A stretch of 12,724 nt of DNA, taken from contig JBLIAZ010000062.1 of assembly GCA_047631875.1 (NCBI GenBank), positions 1 through 12,724 of the forward strand, given 5' to 3'. Source of the DNA: JBLIAZ01 sp047631875. Lineage in GTDB: Bacteria > Bacteroidota > Bacteroidia > Flavobacteriales_C > GCA-002722245. The notes below the pieces were generated by a model. It was not told the DNA's origin. It was given only the letters and a program-made list of their open reading frames with translations, and did no database searches. Positions 7,878 through 12,724 of this stretch are shown here, piece after piece. Every line of letters begins with the position of its first letter. Positions within the stretch are counted from its first letter, which is position 1. The translations under genes and the position numbers were made by a program.

Positions 7878-8644
7878 TGGGTAAGACAAATTTGATAATA
7901 TTGTTTGTGATCTTAATGTTGACAGTAAGCTGTGGCAACGTGTCTGTAGCACAGGGTACTCAAGATGCCTTAATGCTAGATTCAGCAAAATCACTTTATG
8001 ATGATGGTGAATATGTACAGGCAGAAGCTATATACCGTTCTTTTTCTGATTCAGGGGTGGTGTCGGAGGCTTTGTACTACAATTTAGGAAACTGCTATTT
8101 CAAAATGGGGGATAAAGCACAATCTATTTTATACTACGAAAAAGCATTGACAATCAATCCTGGGAATGAGGATGCGGCACATAATTTATCAGTGGTCAAT
8201 GGAACTTTGATTGATAAATTTGAAAAGCTACCTTCGTTTTCGTTTAAACCTTTGTTTAAAGAGGTTGACGCTGTAATATCGTATGATTTAATTGGTGTTT
8301 TCAGTGTGCTTTGTCTGCTTGTTGGCGTTGTTTTATTTTATAGAATGAAAAAAAAGGAAAAAAAATTCACCTTTTCAAATTCATGGGTGGTCTTGCTAAT
8401 TGCTCTTTGTTTGTATTTGTGGGGGACTGTACAAAAGCACCAAGTGTGCAGTGCATCGGCGGGTATTGTGTCAATTAATGGTGTGGAAGTCAGGAGTGAA
8501 CCAAATGAAGACGCTATGCTGCTGTTTGAATTGAACGAGGGCACTAAAATAGAATTCATCGAGGAGTCCGAAAACTGGCTCAACATCAAAACACAAGACG
8601 GAAACCAAGGTTGGCTGGAAAAAATCTTGATATTGGAGATTTAA
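7877..8644 (+). CDS. batE: BatE, TPR plus SH3b membrane protein
   Basis: The last gene of the operon, 255 residues. An N-terminal export signal runs to about residue 25 and contains LTVSCGN, so C19 could be a lipidation site, although T rather than L at -3 makes this an imperfect lipobox. TPR repeats at about 35-105 include ALYYNLGNCYFKMGDKAQSI and YYEKALTINPGNEDAAHNL. Two membrane helices follow (about 137-155 and 168-184) flanking a basic loop (RMKKKEKKF). A bacterial SH3 domain closes the protein (about 195-255: VEVRSEPNEDAMLL, then NWLNIKTQDGNQGWL). TPR-helices-SH3b is the usual BatE architecture. SH3b domains often bind peptidoglycan or peptides, which would link the complex to the cell wall. 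It starts by a one-base TAATG overlap with batD and ends 17 nt from a convergent gene. Confidence 0.92.
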   Translation: MGKTNLIILFVILMLTVSCGNVSVAQGTQDALMLDSAKSLYDDGEYVQAEAIYRSFSDSGVVSEALYYNLGNCYFKMGDKAQSILYYEKALTINPGNEDAAHNLSVVNGTLIDKFEKLPSFSFKPLFKEVDAVISYDLIGVFSVLCLLVGVVLFYRMKKKEKKFTFSNSWVVLLIALCLYLWGTVQKHQVCSASAGIVSINGVEVRSEPNEDAMLLFELNEGTKIEFIEESENWLNIKTQDGNQGWLEKILILEI

Positions 8645-8661
8645 TTACTCCGTAAAGCAGC

Positions 8662-9528
8662 TTACTTAAACGGATCAATCATTTGTCCTCCGAACTTTTC
8701 AGGGTAGTCCTCTAGGTGATCAAAACCTAGTTCAATGTCTTTTCCTGAATAAGGAATATAATCAGTCTTAAACAAATAGTCCCACACGCTAAGTGAAATC
8801 CCAAAGTTGACACCGGAACTGCCTTTAGGCAGGTTCTTAGCATGGTGCCAGATGTGCATTTTAGGATTATTAAAAATGTACTTCAACGGGCCATAACTCA
8901 AGTTGAGGTTGCTGTGGTTTAAATGCCCAAGGGAAATGGTAACGATGTGCATCAAGAAAAAATCCTGTAAGCCAAATCCAATCATGGCTACTGGAATGTA
9001 TTGAATCGACTTGTAAAAAATACTTTCAAACCAATGGAATCGAAGGTGGGCGGCAAATCCCATTTCTTTGACCGAATGGTGAACTTTGTGAAACTTCCAT
9101 AAAAATGGAACACGATGCAAAAGTCGGTGGATGTTCCAATGGATGAAATCGGCAACAACAAACATAGTGAAGTATTGCAACCATTTGGGACTATCGTATA
9201 GTTTTAAGACCACGATGTTTTGAACGTCAAACAGCGTTAAGAAATCATTAAATAAATTAACACCAACATTGGAAAGAGCGGCATAGCCAGCAATGTAAAA
9301 AAGAAAAAGATTGAAAATCATGTAAAATGCGTCCAGCCAAAAATCTTTTCTGAATAGCTTTTGATCTTTTCGCCAAGGGAATAAAATTTCTAATCCCCAA
9401 CAAGCTAAACTGATGACCAACAACAAGTAAAAGTAATTGTTGTGCATCAGTGGGTTTGTGACTGATTCAATAAAATTATGGTAAGCTCCAATTGAAGAAT
9501 CTATGATTATTTTAAGCGCAGCATTCAT
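8662..9528 (-). CDS. Sterol desaturase / fatty acid hydroxylase family membrane protein
   Basis: A 288-residue integral membrane protein of the di-iron fatty acid hydroxylase superfamily, which uses O2 to hydroxylate or desaturate lipid substrates. The histidine clusters are all present: H130 and H134 (HWNIH) with H138, HKVHH (147-151), HLNH (202-205) and HIWHH (225-229). Membrane helices lie near 33-50, 66-85, 118-130 and 175-200. The soluble tail (about 235-288) is typical. The substrate cannot be read from sequence; relatives act on sterols, fatty acids, carotenoids or ether lipids. The ATG at 9528 shares one base with the rhodanese stop (TAATG), so the gene is probably the last of the minus-strand operon. 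Whether it modifies a lipid related to the upstream ArsS and glycosyltransferase products is inference. Confidence 0.9.
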   Translation of the reverse strand: MNAALKIIIDSSIGAYHNFIESVTNPLMHNNYFYLLLVISLACWGLEILFPWRKDQKLFRKDFWLDAFYMIFNLFLFYIAGYAALSNVGVNLFNDFLTLFDVQNIVVLKLYDSPKWLQYFTMFVVADFIHWNIHRLLHRVPFLWKFHKVHHSVKEMGFAAHLRFHWFESIFYKSIQYIPVAMIGFGLQDFFLMHIVTISLGHLNHSNLNLSYGPLKYIFNNPKMHIWHHAKNLPKGSSGVNFGISLSVWDYLFKTDYIPYSGKDIELGFDHLEDYPEKFGGQMIDPFK

Positions 9529-10034
9529 TATTTAGTGTAAACCTTTTGGCCTTTGCTAAGCCATGCTCCCCAAACCTTATTATAAGCGTGAACTTTAGGT
9601 GTAACAGTAGAGTCCATATAGGTATTTTGACCTTGGTTTACCCATTCAAAGATCCCTCCGTATAAATTAGAAACATTCGTGTATCCAGCTTTGATCAGTT
9701 TCTCTGCTACTTTTTCACTTCGGTAACCTACTGAGCAATACACAATGATTTTAATGTCTTTTTGAATGCTGTCCACCGAGGATATTTCAAAGTTATCATA
9801 CCCAACTGGAATTCCATTTTTGATGGTACTTACCTTTACTTCGTTGCTTTCTCTTGCATCCAGCCAAACGGTGGTACTGTCAGTAATATTTGCTGCAGAA
9901 TCCACACTTATTTCAGGGACTGTATGTGATAAAAGTGTTTTTAACATCAGGGAATAGGCTCCTGATTTTACTTCTTGTTGAGCATTAAGGTAGCTTCCGC
10001 TTAGTATAACAAAGGATAAGATTAGCTTTTTCAC
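9528..10034 (-). CDS. Exported rhodanese-like sulfurtransferase (GTG start)
   Basis: A 168-residue protein with a signal peptide (1-18, ending near YLNAQQ) and a single rhodanese domain (about 40-140). The active loop is CSVGYRS with catalytic C100, followed by the usual helix (EKVAEKLIKAGYTNV) and the closing NLYGGIFEWVNQG. Single-domain rhodaneses carry sulfur as a persulfide on this cysteine and pass it to thiophilic acceptors. The signal peptide puts it in the periplasm. A short C-terminal extension (about 141-168) carries a KVHAYNKVWGAWL stretch. The start is a GTG at 10034, one base after the preceding stop, and a typical MKKLIL signal-peptide beginning supports it. It sits in the ArsS operon, where I recall rhodaneses as frequent neighbours. 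The acceptor is unknown. Confidence 0.9.
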   Translation of the reverse strand: MKKLILSFVILSGSYLNAQQEVKSGAYSLMLKTLLSHTVPEISVDSAANITDSTTVWLDARESNEVKVSTIKNGIPVGYDNFEISSVDSIQKDIKIIVYCSVGYRSEKVAEKLIKAGYTNVSNLYGGIFEWVNQGQNTYMDSTVTPKVHAYNKVWGAWLSKGQKVYTK

Positions 10035-10035
10035 G

Positions 10036-10614
10036 TTATGGTCGTTTTAAATCCTCTTCGGTGTCAATGTCAGAGAGGGTTTTTAACAGCAAGTAACTTA
10101 ACTTTTCCTTGTTCATTTTATTGATTGTTTGGTCCAGTACCTGACTAGTGCTCCAACTGATGTCATTGAACAAATTCATGTTCAAGTTTTTCATTCCTAT
10201 TAAATAATACCCTCCATCAACAGCTGGTCCAAGTACCACATCCACATATTCTAATGCTCCAAAAGCTTGATTAATGATTTCGGGAGTAAGTTCTTTGCAA
10301 TCAGTTCCAATGATGATCGCTTTACTGTCATTGTTGAGGGTTTCTTCAAAAGCATTGGCCATTCGCTTCCCTAAATCATTCCCCCATTGAAGCTTTTTTT
10401 TGTGTTTGGTTTCGTTCCATAAATCTTGCTCATCAATGAAATCACTGTAAAACACAAACTTATTTGCATTTGCTTTGGAACATATAGCACAAGTGTACGC
10501 AAGGAGTTCTTTGTAAATTTCCAATGCTTTTTGATTACCTACGGTTGCGGCCAGTCTGGTTTTGACTTTACCAAGTACTGGGTTTTTAGCAAATATGATG
10601 AGTTGATTATCCAT
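10036..10614 (-). CDS. DUF2064 glycosyltransferase, 'rSAM/selenodomain-associated transferase 1' type
   Basis: A 192-residue GT-A-like nucleotidyl/glycosyltransferase of the DUF2064 family (TIGR04282-like), named for co-occurrence with the radical SAM/Cys-rich protein encoded immediately upstream. Visible signatures are LIIFAKNPVLGKVKTRLA at 5-22 (nucleotide-binding loop with basic KTR), GTDCKELTPE (103-112, acidic metal-binding region), VVLGPAVDGGYYLIG (126-140) and DISWSTSQVL (151-160). The frame stays open to an ATG at 10653, but that start would overlap arsS by 35 nt and add MLEVAVKEPLFKP, which is not like the family. The ATG at 10614, four bases after the arsS stop, places the conserved strand at the N-terminus and gives the usual length. 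It probably transfers a sugar to, or activates, the ArsS-pathway product; the donor is unknown. Confidence 0.9.
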   Translation of the reverse strand: MDNQLIIFAKNPVLGKVKTRLAATVGNQKALEIYKELLAYTCAICSKANANKFVFYSDFIDEQDLWNETKHKKKLQWGNDLGKRMANAFEETLNNDSKAIIIGTDCKELTPEIINQAFGALEYVDVVLGPAVDGGYYLIGMKNLNMNLFNDISWSTSQVLDQTINKMNKEKLSYLLLKTLSDIDTEEDLKRP

Positions 10615-10618
10615 GGGT

Positions 10619-11665
10619 TTAAACAAAGGCTCCTTGACAGCTACTTCCAGCACCCGCAGTACAACCGTAGCAATGTTGGTTTACTATGATGTTTCTTTTG
10701 GCTAAATCATCTGCATTGAATTCAGCAATTGATTTTCCGCTTGAGGCCACTGGTAGATCCAACATTTGGTTAAAATCACAATCGTACAATAAACCATCCC
10801 ATGAAATTGAAATGGTGTTTTTACACATTACCGATTTCACTGTGTTGGGGTTAAAAGCATTCACCAATAACTCCATGTACTGCCGATCCTTCCCAATAAC
10901 AATTAAGTAATCTAAAAACCGACTGATCGGCATGTTGGTAATGGTGTACAAGCTGTTAAAAACAATGTTGTATTTGTTACCTAGTATTCTTTTGTAATCG
11001 GCCTCTAAGTCGGCTTGTTTTCCAGGTAGGTAAGGGCCTCCTGGGTTGAAGGCAAAATCCAATACAAGTCCAGTTCCTTCTTTTCCGTATCCTAGTTTAT
11101 TTAAAATTGTAATGGCCTTTAAGGATTTAGCAAATACTCCATCACCTCGCTGTTTATCCGTGTTTTCTTCTGTGTAACAAGGTAAGGAAGCTATCAGATG
11201 TACCTTGTTGTCAGTAAAAAACTGAGGATAGTCTTGGTATTTTTTGTTAGCAAGCAAAATCGTTAAGTTACTCCTCACAATGATTTCCTTTCCTCGTTTA
11301 GCAAGTTCGGTGACCAGCCACTTAAAATTAGGATTCATTTCAGGAGCTCCTCCAGTTAAATCAATGGTAGTAATACTTGGGCAGCTGTCCAAGGCTGTCA
11401 AACACTCCTGCATGATTTCCTTGGTCATGATTTCCTTTCGGTCAGGACCAGCGTCTACATGGCAATGTTCACACACTTGGTTACACATTTTCCCCACGTT
11501 GATTTGCATGATTTCCAAAGTGCTTGGTTTAAGTGGGAATTCCTTAGCACGTTTCAAGTAGTCGTTGAAATCAGGAGTTTTGTCTTTGTTCAACAGCGCT
11601 ATTTGGTGCTTAGCGTCTGCTAAATTACTCCCGTTTGCTTTTAACGATTTAGTTTGTGTTGCCAT
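10619..11665 (-). CDS. arsS: Radical SAM/Cys-rich protein, ArsS (arsenosugar biosynthesis) family
   Basis: A 348-residue radical SAM enzyme with the 4Fe-4S motif CNQVCEHC (C61, C65, C68), preceded by MQINVGK and followed by HVDAGPDRKE, both characteristic of the ArsS (rSAM/selenodomain, TIGR04167-like) family. A GGAPE motif at about 104-108 fits SAM binding. The C-terminal Cys-rich motif CYGCTAGAGSSCQG includes C332, C335 and C343; some relatives have selenocysteine in this motif, but here the codon is TGT. Characterised ArsS transfers a 5'-deoxyadenosyl group to dimethylarsinite on the route to arsenosugars. Other members of the wider family have been linked in annotation to selenium. The ATG at 11665 follows the GT2 stop by 9 nt, and the stop precedes the DUF2064 start by 4 nt. 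The family is secure; the substrate here is inferred. Confidence 0.9.
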   Translation of the reverse strand: MATQTKSLKANGSNLADAKHQIALLNKDKTPDFNDYLKRAKEFPLKPSTLEIMQINVGKMCNQVCEHCHVDAGPDRKEIMTKEIMQECLTALDSCPSITTIDLTGGAPEMNPNFKWLVTELAKRGKEIIVRSNLTILLANKKYQDYPQFFTDNKVHLIASLPCYTEENTDKQRGDGVFAKSLKAITILNKLGYGKEGTGLVLDFAFNPGGPYLPGKQADLEADYKRILGNKYNIVFNSLYTITNMPISRFLDYLIVIGKDRQYMELLVNAFNPNTVKSVMCKNTISISWDGLLYDCDFNQMLDLPVASSGKSIAEFNADDLAKRNIIVNQHCYGCTAGAGSSCQGAFV

Positions 11666-11674
11666 GATGTAAAG

Positions 11675-12376
11675 TTACAAATATTTGAATATCGCAGTAA
11701 GTATTTTATACCCAGCCAAAATACTTCCTTTTACAGTTCCTGACACTTTCGAAACCCCAATTCTTTTCCTGTAATTCACTGGGATTTCAGTGGTTTTCAT
11801 TTTTGATTTTATTGCTTTAAGTTGCATTTCGATGGTCCAGCCGTATGTCTTATCCTGCATTTTTAATTTCATCAATGCATCCCATTTAATAGCCCTGAAA
11901 GGACCTAAGTCCGTGAATTTTACGCCGTAAAACAAATGCATTAAATTGGTGGCTAGCCAATTACCAAAAATTTGTGGAGCAGTCATGGATCCTTTTTCTT
12001 TTTGACCACTAGCACGTGAACCTATTACTAAATCAACATCTTTTTCAACTATTTCACGAACTAAGTTCACCATTTCACCAGGGTAGTCGGAGTAATCACC
12101 ATCCAAAAAAACGATGATGTCAGGTTTTACTTCCTGTTGTTCAAAGTAAGTTATTCCAGCCAAACAAGCATTTCCATAGCCGTTCTTACTTTCAAACAGC
12201 ACGGTGGCTCCCGCGTTTTTTGCAACGAGCGCTGTGCTGTCTGTGGAGCCGTTGTTACACACTACAATTTCACTGACAAGTTCCTTTGGTATATCATTTA
12301 CCACTTTTCCAATAGAATCCTCCTCATTAAAAGCTGGGATAATTACGCCTATTTTTTTTGTGTTACTCAAAGTCAA
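11675..12376 (-). CDS. Family 2 glycosyltransferase, DPM1/polyprenol-phosphate type (non-ATG start)
   Basis: A 233-residue GT-A glycosyltransferase. Visible features are VIIPAFNEED (11-20), NNGSTDST (41-48), GYGNA (66-70), the metal-binding DGD at 92-94 (VFLDGDYSDYP), DLGPFRAI (156-163), W180, and YRKRIGVSKVSGT (202-214). This set matches dolichyl/polyprenyl-phosphate sugar transferases, which move a nucleotide sugar onto a lipid phosphate at the inner membrane face. It is not the 'selenodomain-associated transferase 2' type, whose LFLHADT-like motif is absent. No membrane helix is evident. The frame has a TAG at 12386-12388 and no ATG before the conserved core, so translation must begin at TTG 12376 or TTG 12370 (or a rarer codon). 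The first overlaps the upstream gene's end by 14 nt, suggesting coupled translation. ArsS follows after 9 nt. Confidence 0.88.
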   Translation of the reverse strand: MTLSNTKKIGVIIPAFNEEDSIGKVVNDIPKELVSEIVVCNNGSTDSTALVAKNAGATVLFESKNGYGNACLAGITYFEQQEVKPDIIVFLDGDYSDYPGEMVNLVREIVEKDVDLVIGSRASGQKEKGSMTAPQIFGNWLATNLMHLFYGVKFTDLGPFRAIKWDALMKLKMQDKTYGWTIEMQLKAIKSKMKTTEIPVNYRKRIGVSKVSGTVKGSILAGYKILTAIFKYL

Positions 12377-12724
12377 ATGTGCTTTCTAGTGTTCCGTCTT
12401 CTTTGTAGTATTTCCATAAACCAATAGCTTCACCTTGCTCGTACTTTCCCTCGGTGTGGATAATCTCATTTTTATAGGTAATCCAAAACCCATGTTTTCC
12501 TCCTTTCGAATAATTTCCTTCGCTGATGATTTGGTTTTTTTTATTGTAATATTTCCACCAGCCGTGCATTTGGTCGCTGTCAAAAGGTCCAAGACGGTGT
12601 AAATTACCATTTTCAAAGTACATCATCCAGTCTCCTTGTTTTTTGTTGTTGACATAAGTACCTCTAGATTTTATTTTACCTGTAGCATGGTATTCCTCCC
12701 ACCAGTTTTCCTTTACGAAATTTA
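12363..12724 (-). CDS. YwqK/MORN-type repeat protein (N-terminus outside window)
   Basis: The frame is open from the right edge to the TAA at 12363-12365, so this is the C-terminal part of a longer gene; an internal ATG at 12626 is not needed as a start. About 119 residues are visible. They form a 23-24 residue repeat of the type G-x-W-x-x-Y-x-x-x-G, seen as NWWEEYHATG, GDWMMYFENG, GWWKYYNKKN, GFWITYKNE and GLWKYYKEDG, linked by GxY-turn-G strands. This is the MORN_2/YwqK pattern, common and highly expanded in Bacteroidota. 'YwqK family antitoxin' is a frequent database label, but nothing here shows toxin-antitoxin function. The 3' end overlaps the likely GT2 start, so it probably belongs to the same operon. 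Confidence 0.85.
   Translation of the reverse strand, partial: NFVKENWWEEYHATGKIKSRGTYVNNKKQGDWMMYFENGNLHRLGPFDSDQMHGWWKYYNKKNQIISEGNYSKGGKHGFWITYKNEIIHTEGKYEQGEAIGLWKYYKEDGTLESTFDFE

Noticed and set aside
8649..8674. Hairpin TCCGT ... ACGGA between the convergent operons as a bidirectional terminator
   Set aside because: Only 5 bp with a 16-nt loop and no T-run on either strand; too weak to call.
11675..12376. Assignment of the GT2 as 'rSAM/selenodomain-associated transferase 2'
   Set aside because: The expected GGSxDgT and LFLHADT-like motifs are absent; NNGSTDST, VFLDGDYSDYP and DLGPFRAI fit the DPM1/polyprenol-phosphate type instead.
12386..12616. Second minus-strand open frame overlapping the YwqK-like gene
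   Set aside because: It is a frame-shifted shadow; the other frame shows regular 23-24 residue W/Y/G repeats and runs open to the window edge.
12363..12724. Functional toxin-antitoxin module suggested by the 'YwqK antitoxin' label
   Set aside because: No toxin partner is visible; the neighbours are biosynthetic genes, and the label reflects family naming rather than evidence here.

Overview
The window looks like a Bacteroidota chromosome segment, most likely from the Flavobacteriales or a close relative. The evidence is low GC, A-rich sequence without clear Shine-Dalgarno motifs before the starts, a complete moxR-DUF58-batABCDE locus, and a YwqK/MORN-repeat protein. I cannot name a genus. 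No RNA gene, mobile element or CRISPR array was seen.

Left and centre (1-8644, + strand). A 52-residue C-terminal tail of an unidentified, probably membrane-bound protein ends at 161. After about 100 bp of likely promoter or leader comes a tightly packed operon: MoxR-type AAA+ ATPase, DUF58 protein, a small BatD-like membrane protein, BatA, BatB, BatC, BatD and BatE. Most junctions overlap by 1-8 nt or are separated by a few bases; the only larger gap (34 nt) precedes batD. In this family MoxR ATPases are thought to act as chaperones on von Willebrand A (vWA) proteins. DUF58, BatA and BatB carry the vWA-type folds, BatC and BatE carry TPR repeats, and BatD and its smaller relative are single-pass proteins with large periplasmic domains. 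The set therefore reads as an envelope-anchored complex with its own remodelling ATPase. The Bat name comes from Bacteroides aerotolerance, but the molecular function is still unsettled.

Right (8662-12724, - strand, converging on the Bat operon across a 17-nt gap). Transcription runs from the window end inward: a YwqK/MORN-repeat protein (N-terminus outside the window), a DPM1-like family 2 glycosyltransferase, a radical SAM/Cys-rich protein of the ArsS (arsenosugar, or 'rSAM/selenodomain') family, the 'rSAM/selenodomain-associated transferase 1' type glycosyltransferase (DUF2064), an exported rhodanese, and a membrane fatty acid hydroxylase/sterol desaturase. All junctions are short or overlapping, so this is probably one operon. 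It resembles the ArsS-type gene neighbourhood, with two less expected members (a polyprenol-phosphate-type glycosyltransferase and a di-iron membrane hydroxylase). These suggest, without proving, that the product is a lipid-linked arsenic- or selenium-containing sugar. No arsenic methyltransferase (arsM) lies in the window.

The points most worth a second look are the ArsS/GT2/rhodanese/hydroxylase operon, the apparent BatD-like paralogue upstream of batA, the unusually long charged tract in BatC, and the forced non-ATG start of the GT2 gene.
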